NCBI GenBank assembly: GCA_041913905.1
Contig: JAYSEK010000008.1
Location: 62,001 to 126,000 of the forward strand
Origin: Roseateles_B sp041913905
Lineage (GTDB): Bacteria > Pseudomonadota > Gammaproteobacteria > Burkholderiales > Burkholderiaceae_C
Reading direction: 5' to 3'
DNA: 64,000 nucleotides
Below, in pieces: positions 26,703-35,707 of this stretch. Every line of letters starts with the position of its first letter. Positions within the stretch are counted from its first letter, which is position 1. The position numbers and the translations under genes were made by a program. Below the pieces are notes generated by a model, which searched no databases, was not told the DNA's origin, and saw only the letters and a list, made by a program, of their open reading frames with translations.

Positions 26703-27890
26703 ATGAAACTGATCCCCGACATCCTGGCCGACGCCGCGGCCCTGACCGCCCTGCGCCGCGACATCCACGCCCACCCCGAGCTCTGCTTCCAGGAAGAGCG
26801 CACCTCCGAACTCATCGCCCAGCAGCTGACGGCCTGGGGCATCCCGGTCCACCGCGGCCTGGGCAAGACAGGCGTCGTGGGCATCCTGAAGAGCGGCAGC
26901 GGCAGCCGCACCCTGGGCCTGCGGGCGGACATCGACGCCCTGCCCATGACCGAGCACAACAGCTTCGCCCATGCCAGCCAGCACCCGGGCAAGATGCACG
27001 CCTGCGGCCACGACGGCCACACGGCCATGCTGCTGGCGGCCGCCCAGCACCTGGCCCGGCACCGGAACTTCGACGGCACGGTCTACTTCGTATTCCAGCC
27101 CGCGGAAGAAGGCGGCGGCGGCGCACGGGAGATGATCAAGGACGGTCTCTTCGAGCGCTTCCCCATGGAGGCCATGTTCGGCATTCACAACTGGCCGGGC
27201 ATGAAGGCGGGCGAGTTCGCGCTCAAGACCGGGCCGGTCTTCGCGTCCAGCAACGAATTCAAGATCACCATCCGCGGCAAGGGTTGCCACGCCGCCATGC
27301 CGCATCTGGGCATCGATCCCGTGCCGGTGGCCTGCCAGATGGTCAATGCCTTCCAGGCCATCATCAGCCGCAACAAGAAGCCGCTGGACGCCGGCGTGAT
27401 CTCGGTCACCATGCTCAAGGCCGGCGAGGCCACCAACGTCGTGCCCGACCATTGCGAGCTGCAGGGGACGGTGCGCACCTTCACGCTGGAGCTGCTGGAC
27501 CTGATCGAGCAGCGCATGGAGAAGGTGGCGCGCGCCACGGCCGAGGCCTTCGATTGCGAGGTCGAATTCCAGTTCCGCCGCAACTACCCGCCCACCATCA
27601 ACCATCCGGCCGAGACCGCCTTCGTGCGCCGCGTGCTCGAAGACCTGGTCGGCCCCGCGAACGTGCAGGAGTTCGAGCCCACCATGGGCGCCGAGGACTT
27701 CAGCTACTACCTGCAGCAGGTGCCGGGTTGCTACTTCCTGATCGGCAACGGCGACGGCGCCCACCGCGTGGGCGGCCATGGCCTGGGCCCCTGCACCCTG
27801 CACAATCCCAGCTACGACTTCAACGACGAACTGATCCCGCTGGGCGGCTCCATGTGGGTACGGCTGGTCGAGGCGTGGTTCAAGACCTGA
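26703..27890 (+). CDS. M20-family amidohydrolase (hippurate/N-acyl-amino acid hydrolase type)
   Basis: A 395-residue metal-dependent amidohydrolase that removes acyl groups from amino acids or similar amides. It has LRRDIHAHPELCFQE, the metal motif MHACGHDGHTAMLL, the catalytic QPAEEGGGGA, GIHNWPG, and MGAEDFSYY. GGAGCCTGTCC precedes the ATG at 26703. The DUF1415 gene starts one base after its stop. The native substrate is unknown. Confidence 0.92.
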   Translation: MKLIPDILADAAALTALRRDIHAHPELCFQEERTSELIAQQLTAWGIPVHRGLGKTGVVGILKSGSGSRTLGLRADIDALPMTEHNSFAHASQHPGKMHACGHDGHTAMLLAAAQHLARHRNFDGTVYFVFQPAEEGGGGAREMIKDGLFERFPMEAMFGIHNWPGMKAGEFALKTGPVFASSNEFKITIRGKGCHAAMPHLGIDPVPVACQMVNAFQAIISRNKKPLDAGVISVTMLKAGEATNVVPDHCELQGTVRTFTLELLDLIEQRMEKVARATAEAFDCEVEFQFRRNYPPTINHPAETAFVRRVLEDLVGPANVQEFEPTMGAEDFSYYLQQVPGCYFLIGNGDGAHRVGGHGLGPCTLHNPSYDFNDELIPLGGSMWVRLVEAWFKT

Positions 27891-27891
27891 T

Positions 27892-28440
27892 ATGGACAAA
27901 GAACAAGTGATCCACGAGACCCGCCACTGGGTCCAGAAGGCCGTCATCGGCCTCAACCTCTGCCCCTTCGCCAAGGCGGTCGAGGTCAAGCAGCAACTGC
28001 GCTACGTGGTCAGCGAGGCGGAGACGCCCGAGGCGCTGCTCCAGGAACTGGCTCGTGAGCTGCTCCTGCTGCGTCGCACCGACCCGCAGGAGATCGAGAC
28101 CACGGTGCTCATCCACCCGCTGGTGCTGACCGACTTCCTGGACTTCAACGACTTCCAGGGCGCCGCCGACGCGCTGGTGGAAGACCTGCAGCTGGACGGC
28201 ATCCTGCAGGTCGCGAGCTTCCATCCGGACTTCCAGTTCGAAGGCACCGAACTGGACGACATCACCAATTTCACCAACCGCTCGCCCTACCCCACGCTGC
28301 ACCTGCTGCGCGAGGAAAGCATCGAGCGCGCCGTCGAATCCATGCCGGACACCGACGCCATCTACGAGGCCAATATCGCCACGCTGGAGAAGCTGGGGCT
28401 GGAGGGCTGGAAGGCCCTGGGCCTGAAGACGCGCGATTGA
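27892..28440 (+). CDS. DUF1415 family protein
   Basis: A 182-residue cytoplasmic protein starting MDKEQVIHETRHWVQKAVIGL, with NLCPFAKA, IHPLVLTDFLDFNDF, SFHPDFQFEG and NRSPYPTLHLLREESI, which define DUF1415. The function is unknown. It begins one base after the amidohydrolase stop, so it is co-transcribed with it. Confidence 0.9.
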   Translation: MDKEQVIHETRHWVQKAVIGLNLCPFAKAVEVKQQLRYVVSEAETPEALLQELARELLLLRRTDPQEIETTVLIHPLVLTDFLDFNDFQGAADALVEDLQLDGILQVASFHPDFQFEGTELDDITNFTNRSPYPTLHLLREESIERAVESMPDTDAIYEANIATLEKLGLEGWKALGLKTRD

Positions 28441-28450
28441 GGCCTTCATC

Positions 28451-28483
28451 AAATCCGGACATCACCAGGAGATGTCCGGATTT
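28451..28483. terminator. Perfect 13-bp inverted repeat after DUF1415
   Basis: AAATCCGGACATC and GATGTCCGGATTT form a 13-bp perfect stem around ACCAGGA. It starts 10 bp after the DUF1415 stop. The final TTT of the stem is the only T-run, so it may be a terminator for the amidohydrolase operon, or an operator for the hydrolase/regulator pair that starts at 28571. Confidence 0.6.
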
Positions 28484-28570
28484 GACCGCAAGCCGTCCGC
28501 ATCCGGCGCGACGCCAGGCCGCCAGCCCGGCACCATGAGCACATTCCCAAGCCCAACAAGGAATGCACTC

Positions 28571-29137
28571 ATGAAAACCGCACTGATCTTCATCGACGTC
28601 CAGGAATCCTTCCGCCACCGCCCCTACTGGAGCGAGGCCGAGCTGCCCGCCTACCTGGAGCGCAGCAACACCCTGCTGCTGGGCGCCCAGGCCGCAGGCA
28701 TTCCCATCGTGCGCATCCTCCACAACGAGGGCCCCGAGACCCCGGACAATGCCTTCGCCCTGAAGTCCGGCCATGTACGTCCGCTGGACGGTCTCGTCCC
28801 CTATGAAGCCGCCGCCGAATTCATCAAGCATCGTCACAGCGCACTGGCCGGCACGGGCCTGGCCATCTGGCTGCATCAGCAGGGCATCCAGCGCCTGATC
28901 ATCGCCGGCATCCGCACCGAGCAATGCTGCGAGACCACCACCCGCCATGCCAGCGACGAAGGCTGGCTGGTCGACTATGTCACGGAGGCCACGCTGACCT
29001 TTGCGATGCAGCACGACAGCGGCACGGTGCTGAGCCCCACCGACATCAAGCTGCGCACCGAGACCGTGCTGAAGGACCGCTTCGCGCAGATCTGCACCGT
29101 GGAGCAGGCGCTGGAACGCGCCAGGGCCGTGTCCTGA
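28571..29137 (+). CDS. Isochorismatase-family cysteine hydrolase
   Basis: A 188-residue hydrolase with the isochorismatase/nicotinamidase triad: Asp in LIFIDVQESF, Lys in IKHRHSAL, Cys in GIRTEQCCETTTRHASDEG. It should cleave an amide or similar bond; the substrate is unknown. AAGGA lies upstream of the ATG. The GlxA-type regulator follows by 22 bp, a common pairing in which the regulator controls the hydrolase. Confidence 0.88.
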   Translation: MKTALIFIDVQESFRHRPYWSEAELPAYLERSNTLLLGAQAAGIPIVRILHNEGPETPDNAFALKSGHVRPLDGLVPYEAAAEFIKHRHSALAGTGLAIWLHQQGIQRLIIAGIRTEQCCETTTRHASDEGWLVDYVTEATLTFAMQHDSGTVLSPTDIKLRTETVLKDRFAQICTVEQALERARAVS

Positions 29138-29159
29138 TCCGACAGGCATACTGGCCGGC

Positions 29160-30140
29160 ATGCGCTCATCCGACACCGCCATCGATGCCGTCTTCCTGGT
29201 CCAGCCGCGCGCCCTGCTGCTGGATCTGGCCGGCCCCGCCGAAGCCCTGCGTCTGGCCAACCAGGCCCTGCAGCGCCAGGGCCTGGCGCCGGCCTTCCGG
29301 CTGCGCTATGTGGCAGCGCAGCCGCTGGCCGAGGGTTCGGTAGGGCTGACGCTGAGCGGCCTGGAAGCCCTGCCGAACCGTCTGCCCGCCGGCAGCTGGC
29401 TGTTCCTGCTCGGCTGCCGGAGTTCGCTGCCCGGCGAAGCGGCGCCGGACAGCGCCGAACGCGCCGACCAGCTGCGCACTTTGCGCTGGCTGCATGAAGT
29501 CGGCGGTGGGCTGCTGGAAGAGGACGGCCGTGTGGTGACCATCTGTTCGGGTGCCCTGCTGGCCGCCGAGGCCGGTCTGCTGCGGCGGCGCCGCTGCACC
29601 ACCCACCACGAGCTGCTGCAGGAGCTGCGCCACCGCGCGCCGGAAGCCGATGTCGTGGACAACCGGGTCTTCGTGCTGGATGGGCCGCTGGCCAGCAGCG
29701 CGGGCATCACCGCCGGCATCGACCTCACCCTGCATCTGATCCAGGCCCGCTGCGGCGACGCCGTCGCCGCCAGCGTGGCGCAGACCATGGTGGTCTACCT
29801 GCGCCGCAATCCGCAGGATCCCGAGCTCTCGCCTCTGCTGGCCCATCGCCAGCATCTGCATGCTGCGCTACACCGGGTGCAGGACGCCGTCTGCGCCCGT
29901 CCCGCCGAGGACTGGACCCTGGACCGCATGGCCGCGGTGGCCCATGTCACGCCGCGCCATCTGGGCCGGCTCTTTGGCGAGCATGCCGGCACGACGCCGT
30001 TGCGCTACCTGCAGTCCATACGCCTGGAACTGGCGGAGCGGGCACGCCAGAAGGGCGCCAGCCTGGCCGAGGCGGCGCAGAGCGCCGGATTCAGCTCCGA
30101 ACAGCAGTGGCGCCGGACGCGGCGGGCGCTCGCGCCCTAG
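29160..30140 (+). CDS. GlxA-type regulator: DJ-1/PfpI domain plus AraC helix-turn-helix
   Basis: A 326-residue regulator. Residues about 8-190 form a class I amidotransferase-like (DJ-1/PfpI) domain with TICSGALLAAEAGLL at the nucleophile-elbow position (Cys present). Residues about 225-326 are an AraC-type DNA-binding domain (MAAVAHVTPRHLGRLFGEHAG and GASLAEAAQSAGFSSEQQW). It probably controls the upstream cysteine hydrolase. Confidence 0.9.
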   Translation: MRSSDTAIDAVFLVQPRALLLDLAGPAEALRLANQALQRQGLAPAFRLRYVAAQPLAEGSVGLTLSGLEALPNRLPAGSWLFLLGCRSSLPGEAAPDSAERADQLRTLRWLHEVGGGLLEEDGRVVTICSGALLAAEAGLLRRRRCTTHHELLQELRHRAPEADVVDNRVFVLDGPLASSAGITAGIDLTLHLIQARCGDAVAASVAQTMVVYLRRNPQDPELSPLLAHRQHLHAALHRVQDAVCARPAEDWTLDRMAAVAHVTPRHLGRLFGEHAGTTPLRYLQSIRLELAERARQKGASLAEAAQSAGFSSEQQWRRTRRALAP

Positions 30141-30222
30141 CACAACCTGTCATGCCCTCAGTCAAGCAGGCGCCATTGGCATCTGTTAACTTGGCGACTC
30201 ACAACGATCAGAGGAGCCCCCC

Positions 30223-31773
30223 TTGAACAACTGGCTACAGCGACTGCAAGCGCTGGACCGCGAGCGACTGCAAGGCATGCGTCGCGGCGTGGAGAAGGAA
30301 AGCCTGCGCACCCTGCCGGACGGCTCCCTGGCAATGACCCCGCACCCGCAAGGACTGGGCTCGGCGCTGACCCATCCTCATGTCACCACCGACTTCAGCG
30401 AAAGCCAGCTGGAGCTGATCACCGGCGTGCACGCCACGGCGGAGTCCTGCGAAGCCGAGCTGACCGAAATCCACCAGGCCGTCGATGCCCTGCTGGGCGA
30501 GGAAACCATGTGGGCCTCCAGCATGCCCTGCTTCCTGCCTGCCGACGAGACCATTCCCATCGGTCGCTATGGCAACTCCAACATCGGACGCGCCAAGAGC
30601 GTCTATCGCATGGGCCTGGGCCATCGCTACGGCCGGCGCATGCAGACCATCTCCGGAATCCACTACAACTGGTCCCTGCCTGGCGTCGGCAGCGAGCAGT
30701 ACTTCGCGCTGATCCGCAATTTCCGCCGCCACAGCTTCCTGCTGCTGCTGCTCTTCGGTGCTTCGCCGGCCTTGTGTTCCAGCTTCGTCGAAGGGCGCGA
30801 CCACGGCCTCCAGCCTTTCCCGGCGCATGCCGGGGGCACGCCCGCATCCCATCCTTGCGGCACCCTGCACCTGCCTCACGCCACCTCGCTGCGCATGGGC
30901 CGGCTGGGCTACCAGAGCGACGCCCAAGCCACCCTGGCCGTCAGCTACAACAGCCTGGAGGGCTACGCCGCCTCCCTGCAGGATGCCCTGCTGCGCCCCT
31001 ATCCGGCCTATGAGGCCATCGGCATCACGAACCCCGGCGGCGAATACAACCAGCTCTCCACCAGCCTGCTGCAGATCGAGAACGAGTTCTACGGCACCAT
31101 CCGGCCCAAGCGCGTGATCCGCAGCGGCGAGCGCCCCTTGCATGCCTTGCGCGAGCGGGGCGTGGAGTACGTCGAAGTCCGCTGCATGGACCTGGATCCC
31201 TTCGAGCCCGTGGGCATCAGCGCCAACACCATGCGCTTCCTGGACTTGTTCCTGCTGCACTGCCTGCTGTCCGACAGCCCGCCGGACACGCCCGCCGAGA
31301 TCGCCGCCCTGGCGCGCAACCAGCAGCTGACGGCCTCCCGCGGCCGTGAGCCCGGCCTGCAACTGGAACGTGCCGGCCAGCCTGTGCTGCTGCGCGACTG
31401 GGCTGCCGAGTTGCTGGACGAGTTGCAGCCGCTGGCGGCGCATCTGGACCAGCAGTTGGGCAGCGATGCCTATGCCCAGGCGCTGGCAGCGGCGCGCGGG
31501 CGTTTCGAGCACCCCGAGCAACTGCCCTCGGCGCGGGTTTTGCAGGCCATGGCGCGCGAGTTCCAGCACTCGCACCTCCGATTCATCACGCACTGCTCAC
31601 AGCAGGCGCGGGTCCATCTGCGGGCCCAGCCGCTGAGCGCCGAGCGCCAGCAGGCCTTCGCCGAGGCCGCACGCGACTCGCTGGCCGAGCAGGCCGCCGT
31701 CGAGGCCGCGGACACGCTGTCCTTCGAGGCCTTCCGGCAGCAATACCTGGCCCCCTCACAACTGCAGCCCTGA
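30223..31773 (+). CDS. gshA: Glutamate-cysteine ligase, GshA type 1
   Basis: GshA makes gamma-glutamylcysteine from glutamate, cysteine and ATP, the first step of glutathione synthesis. The 516-residue protein is close to E. coli GshA in length (518). Seen motifs: RGVEKESLRTLPDGSLA, TDFSESQLELITGVH, SGIHYNWSLP, GITNPGGEYNQLSTSLLQIE, YVEVRCMDLDPFEPVGI. The start is TTG at 30223 with GAGGAG six bases upstream. No gshB is nearby. Confidence 0.95.
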   Translation: MNNWLQRLQALDRERLQGMRRGVEKESLRTLPDGSLAMTPHPQGLGSALTHPHVTTDFSESQLELITGVHATAESCEAELTEIHQAVDALLGEETMWASSMPCFLPADETIPIGRYGNSNIGRAKSVYRMGLGHRYGRRMQTISGIHYNWSLPGVGSEQYFALIRNFRRHSFLLLLLFGASPALCSSFVEGRDHGLQPFPAHAGGTPASHPCGTLHLPHATSLRMGRLGYQSDAQATLAVSYNSLEGYAASLQDALLRPYPAYEAIGITNPGGEYNQLSTSLLQIENEFYGTIRPKRVIRSGERPLHALRERGVEYVEVRCMDLDPFEPVGISANTMRFLDLFLLHCLLSDSPPDTPAEIAALARNQQLTASRGREPGLQLERAGQPVLLRDWAAELLDELQPLAAHLDQQLGSDAYAQALAAARGRFEHPEQLPSARVLQAMAREFQHSHLRFITHCSQQARVHLRAQPLSAERQQAFAEAARDSLAEQAAVEAADTLSFEAFRQQYLAPSQLQP

Positions 31774-32186
31774 GGCGACAGGCCCCTCGCGTCCTCAGCG
31801 CCATGGCAGATTGAGCTGGTGGCCCGCCCACGAGGGCCAGGTCTTGTCGCCCTGCCGCCAGGGTCAGGTCAGCCATCCACGCCCGCTGTGGACAAGTTTG
31901 TGGGCGGCGCGGTGAGGAGCAGGCCAAGTCCTTGATTCACAAGGGGCGCGAAGACTTTGCTGCTTTTTTGCGCAGGGGACGGGTCAGGGCGCCGCACGCA
32001 AGGCCTCCGGCGCCCCTTCGGCAATGGCCTGCACGCGACGGCCAGCCCCGCACTCCGGGCCCAGCTGACCTCGCTGCCCAGCTGGATCATCGGCGGCTCC
32101 GGCCAGCTGGCCTTGCTGCGGGCGGCGGTGGGACTGCATTGGCGAACCCGGACCGCGAGCCGGGATCGCGCCAGCGAGCAGCCGGC
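31774..32186. other. Intergenic region, no supported gene
   Basis: A 413-bp stretch between the convergent gshA and phosphotransferase genes. Short frames exist on both strands (for example 31957-32193 plus) but none has a family look or a good ribosome site. It contains CTGTGGACAAGTTTGTGG, loosely like a DnaA box, and a T6 run at 31963-31968. I see no terminator I would defend. Confidence 0.5.
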
Positions 32187-33164
32187 TCAGTGAGCCGTCA
32201 GCCAGCCCATGGCCGAGGCGATCAGCCCGCGCGAGGTGACCAGCACCTCGTAGCTGCCGTAGTGGCGGAAGTAGCACTCCACGTGCATCACCAGCCCCAG
32301 ATGCAGCGTGTAGAGCCAGCAGCGCCGCATCTCATCGGTGCTGAATTCCGTCTTGCCGTAGCCTCGCATGGCTTCGGTGACGCCCGCCCATGAGAGCGGC
32401 CGGAACTGGGCCTCCATCAAGGGATCGGCCCACAAGGCTCGCTCGAAATCGATGATGCCGCTGATGCGCCCCTCCTTCACAAAGAAGTTCGGATTCCAGC
32501 CATCCCAATGAACGAGGTGGGGCGTCCGGACCTCGTCCAGCGCGTCGAGATGCCGATGGATCGCCGCCCAGATCTGCTCGGGGCTGTATTCGAAGACGAC
32601 CGCCTTGCTCTGGGCGTCGTCCATCACCGCCTGCAGGATCTTGAAGAAGGCGTCCTTCCATGCGGCGGCACGCAGCCCGGGATGGCCCGGGTATCCAAAC
32701 CAGGGCCCTTCGAAGCGGTTCACCTCGCGGATGATCTGCCCGATCTCGCGCTCCAGTCGCGCCAGCAGCTGCGGCTCCAGCCTGGCGTGGACATGCTCGA
32801 GGTTGTCGCCGCCGACCTTCTCCATGAAGAAGTAGCTGGCATCACAGATCGCCCGCGACTCGTCATAGAAGTAGATCTTCGGGACGGGAATCCGCGGGTT
32901 GCCTGCCGCCAGCCGCATCATCGCGACTTCCGTGGCCATCAGGTCACGCTCGTAGCGCATGACCTCGGCGTCCGCATGAGGCGCGATCTTCAGGATGACT
33001 TCACGACCGTCGGCCAGCACCAGTGCGTAGGCGGCGTTGAACCATCCGTCCTTCAGCTCGCGCACGGCCGCCTCGCCCGCAGCCAGGCCGACAGGGCCGA
33101 ATGCCTTCGCCACCAGGGCAGCGATCTGCTCGCGGCCTTTCGAGTTCTTCGTTCTGCTTTCCAC
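32187..33164 (-). CDS. APH-family phosphotransferase
   Basis: A 325-residue kinase-like protein of the aminoglycoside phosphotransferase/homoserine kinase superfamily. The nucleotide-binding region has EVILKIAP (Lys), the catalytic HxDxxxxN is seen as HWDGWNPNFF, and the metal motif as GIIDFERALWADP. The start GTG at 33164 has GGAGA four bases upstream. Substrate could be a drug, choline-like compound or protein; it stands alone, so I cannot choose. It is the last clearly chromosomal gene before the acquired region. Confidence 0.85.
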   Translation of the reverse strand: MESRTKNSKGREQIAALVAKAFGPVGLAAGEAAVRELKDGWFNAAYALVLADGREVILKIAPHADAEVMRYERDLMATEVAMMRLAAGNPRIPVPKIYFYDESRAICDASYFFMEKVGGDNLEHVHARLEPQLLARLEREIGQIIREVNRFEGPWFGYPGHPGLRAAAWKDAFFKILQAVMDDAQSKAVVFEYSPEQIWAAIHRHLDALDEVRTPHLVHWDGWNPNFFVKEGRISGIIDFERALWADPLMEAQFRPLSWAGVTEAMRGYGKTEFSTDEMRRCWLYTLHLGLVMHVECYFRHYGSYEVLVTSRGLIASAMGWLTAH

Positions 33165-33224
33165 AGGATCTCCGCCAAGAAGCCAGGCCGGGCGCACGCA
33201 TCATAAATACGCAAGGTCATCCGC

Positions 33225-33361
33225 TGTCGAGTCTCGCAGAGTTCTGAACCCGACATCCCTCAGGGACAACAGCTTAGCGGCAATCGATTCACAAAGCCTT
33301 GAACTCGTCATTCGCTTAACTTTGAATTTTCACGAAATCTCGTCGCCTAACTTTGAATTTT
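33225..33361. repeat. Candidate transposon end with repeated AT-rich motif
   Basis: TCGCTTAACTTTGAATTTT (33312-33330) and TCGCCTAACTTTGAATTTT (33343-33361) match at 18 of 19 bases and start 31 bp apart, in direct orientation. About 85 bp outward is TGTCGA at 33225, and Tn7/Tn5053-like ends begin TGT. The arrangement resembles an end with spaced transposase-binding sites, and it sits where base composition and gene style change. I could not find the matching end right of tnsA, so this is a candidate only. Confidence 0.35.
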
Positions 33362-33454
33362 TACCACTCGCCACGGCCACTATCTAGGCCGTGCCTGCAA
33401 GCACAGGACACGATACAGCTTGCCGATGCCGCACGAGCAACGCAAACTGCCAAG

Positions 33455-33811
33455 ATGAGATCAACACGCCGCGCGAGCTTGGGCCGACCGACGAAATCCC
33501 GCCCCTTCAGCTACATCCGTAATGACGGGTCTGTCACTCTGCCTCCTGAACTCGCCGACTTTCGCCTCGGACAACGCGTCTACTTCTTTGTCCAAGGCCA
33601 GTCGGTCAGCATCTCGGGACGTCCAAAGCGCAGTTGCGCAGGTCGGTTGATTTCCAGGCGCATAGAGCGCGCAGTTCGCAGCCTTACCGCATATGGTCCA
33701 CACTGCCGTTCGCACCTGGCTCGATCAGGGCACTGCGCAAGTCATCGGCGGCACTTGACTGGCCTAGCCCATGTGGGGGACGAAGGCCCGCCCGCCCCGC
33801 CTTCAGGCTAA
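33455..33811 (+). CDS. Possible small AbrB-like protein, perhaps degraded
   Basis: The first 65 of 118 residues look coding: NDGSVTLPPELADFRLGQRV and YFFVQGQSVSISGRPKR resemble a SpoVT/AbrB-like beta-fold. The rest is low in hydrophobic order and rich in His, Arg and Ser, as if read out of frame. It may be a frameshifted remnant. The region from 33165 to 34345 otherwise has only the repeat pair and one tiny frame. Confidence 0.35.
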   Translation: MRSTRRASLGRPTKSRPFSYIRNDGSVTLPPELADFRLGQRVYFFVQGQSVSISGRPKRSCAGRLISRRIERAVRSLTAYGPHCRSHLARSGHCASHRRHLTGLAHVGDEGPPAPPSG

Positions 33812-33900
33812 GAGCCAGTCGCTTGCGGTAGACCAGCGTTTGACGGACAGGCGTTGATCAGATCAACTCCCTGCAGGTCTCAACATGCCAAAGTTGCCAA

Positions 33901-34062
33901 GTGACACGTATTCGCATTGCCTCCGGAACATCTGTGGACGTCTCCAGCGAACTGCTGGAGAAGGCGGCGAGAGCATTTCCCAAGTACCTTACCGCTGAAC
34001 GTGTTTCGGAATTGGTGGCATCAGAGCCCCCCACGCATCAGGAGCTTTGCTCGGCCTCGTAA
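33901..34062 (+). CDS. Possible 53-residue small protein
   Basis: GTG at 33901 opens VTRIRIASGTSVDVSSELL and runs to TAA at 34060-34062, with a helical, well-mixed composition (EKAARAFPKYLTAERVSELV). It has no clear ribosome site, and I recognise no family. The stretch from 34063 to 34345 after it holds no supported gene. Confidence 0.3.
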   Translation: MTRIRIASGTSVDVSSELLEKAARAFPKYLTAERVSELVASEPPTHQELCSAS

Positions 34063-34345
34063 GGTTGCCAGATGCGGGTAAAAACCTGCCTCTTGCCGAT
34101 TCAGGCAGAACGACTATGTAGCCTTCAACTCGGACCTCCGTCTTGGCGGTACGGCGGGAATGGGGCAGGTCAATTGGGCAGTGCGCTCCGGATTGACAAT
34201 AGGTGCTACCGCATTCTGACGGTCTGACAGTGTGTTCTATGGCGGAGGCATCCCGGTTCTCTCGACCCGGTTGGCCACCGCGCTTGGTATTTCCACCGAA
34301 CGAGAGTCGGCCCTAACGAGGCGGCCCGCAAAAGGGGAGCATCGC

Positions 34346-35338
34346 GTGTCCAAGGTCAGCATCGAGCGCATTACCAAAATCGTGCGCCTCATCCGGAAGC
34401 GTCGGGCAGCACCGATGGCCTATCTGATGAACGAACTGGAAGTCTCCCAGGCGTCGGTCAAGCGCGACCTGGACTTCCTTCGTGACCGACTGGGGTGCCC
34501 GCTGGAGTGGGACCGGAAGAAGCGCGGCTGGGTGATCCGGGACGACCTAGCCGAGGGCGGCCGGTTCGAGCTGCCTGGTGTATGGTTTGACTCATCAGAA
34601 GTGTTTGCGCTGCTTACCATGCTCCACTTGGTCGAGGGGGTCCAGCCCGGACTCCTTGAGGAGCACGTCGGCCCGCTGAAGACTCGCCTCCGCAGCATGC
34701 TCGCGGAAGGTACCAAGTCCGCCCGGCCCATAGAGCGCAAGCTCAAGCTGATTCACTTCGCGCCGCGCAAGGTCGAGCCCAAGCACTTTCAGACCACTGC
34801 CGGAGCGCTGTTGTCGGGCAAGCGCCTTCGCCTGCAGTACTGGAACCGTGACAGGAGGGAATCGTCCGACCGCGAGATTTCCCCGCAGCAGCTCGTGCAC
34901 TACCGAGAGAACTGGATTCTCGACGCCTGGTGCCACCAGAAAAATGCTCTCCGGTCGTTCGCGCTGGAATCAATCCAGTCCGTCCAGGTTCTGGCCGAGC
35001 ACGCGATTGAAGTCAGCCAGCAGGAGATGCAAGACCACTTCCGCAGCGGCTACGGCATCTTCGCGGGCGCGGCCAAGCACCGGGCGCGCCTGAAGTTCAC
35101 GCCGGAGCGGGCGCAGTGGGTGGACAAGGAGACGTGGCACCACGACCAGTCCAGCGAGCGGCTCGTCGACGGAAGCTACGTCTTGGAAGTGCCCTACTCC
35201 AACGACCAGGAACTGGTCATGGACCTGCTGCGGCACAGCCCCGAGGTTGAAGTGCTCGGCCCGCCTGAGCTGCGCGCGCGGCTGTACGCCGCCTTGTGCG
35301 CCGCAGCATCGAAAAACCGCCCGGCTGAAGTTCAGTAG
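34346..35338 (+). CDS. WYL-domain transcriptional regulator
   Basis: A 330-residue regulator. The N-terminal winged helix-turn-helix (RITKIVRLIRKRRAAPMAYL, then ELEVSQASVKRDLDFLRDRLG) is DeoR-like, and the central WYL domain has RLRLQYWNRD, HYRENWILDAWCH and RSFALESIQSVQVL. A C-terminal WCX-like extension follows. WYL proteins often control phage-defence genes by sensing nucleic acid or a small ligand. I start at GTG 34346, with GGGGAG six bases upstream; the frame opens at 34232. It is followed on the same strand by three small genes and the AddAB-like pair. Confidence 0.88.
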   Translation: MSKVSIERITKIVRLIRKRRAAPMAYLMNELEVSQASVKRDLDFLRDRLGCPLEWDRKKRGWVIRDDLAEGGRFELPGVWFDSSEVFALLTMLHLVEGVQPGLLEEHVGPLKTRLRSMLAEGTKSARPIERKLKLIHFAPRKVEPKHFQTTAGALLSGKRLRLQYWNRDRRESSDREISPQQLVHYRENWILDAWCHQKNALRSFALESIQSVQVLAEHAIEVSQQEMQDHFRSGYGIFAGAAKHRARLKFTPERAQWVDKETWHHDQSSERLVDGSYVLEVPYSNDQELVMDLLRHSPEVEVLGPPELRARLYAALCAAASKNRPAEVQ

Positions 35339-35410
35339 GTCACTCTTTGACCTAGTGCCCTCGCAAGAATGCCTTCCATGCTTGGGATAGGTCCAAGCAA
35401 GGAGTGCACG

Positions 35411-35689
35411 ATGCGAATCAATCTTGCCCACCTGCGCGAGCGCGCCGCCAACGGCGGCTGGATTAACTTTGCGGTCTTCGACGCTCGTTCGTCATCTGGC
35501 TCGCAAAGCGACAACGCTCGACTGCTCGCCCAGCTGACCGCCCAGGCACGCGCGTCGAACCTGAGGGTCGAGCAGTCTGCCCTCGCCTTCTCCTCGGGTG
35601 GACGCACGCAGTTCTTCGGTAGCCCGCCGCTGGTGGACTACCTGTCCCGGAACGGCCTCCCCGGCTGGACCCACACCATCGACGCCTGA
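35411..35689 (+). CDS. Small hypothetical protein
   Basis: A 92-residue protein starting MRINLAHLRERAANGGWINF, with AAGGAG seven bases before the ATG. It reads as a compact alpha/beta domain (FAVFDARSSSGSQSDNARLL, RVEQSALAFSSGGRTQFFG). No signal or membrane segment. No family recognised. It is 72 bp after the WYL gene and 18 bp before the next small gene. Confidence 0.65.
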   Translation: MRINLAHLRERAANGGWINFAVFDARSSSGSQSDNARLLAQLTAQARASNLRVEQSALAFSSGGRTQFFGSPPLVDYLSRNGLPGWTHTIDA

Positions 35690-35707
35690 CGCGAAAGGAG
35701 CCTGAAT

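Noticed and set aside
31866..31900. Replication-origin DnaA box at CTGTGGACAAG
   Set aside because: A single imperfect match without dnaA, dnaN or other boxes nearby.
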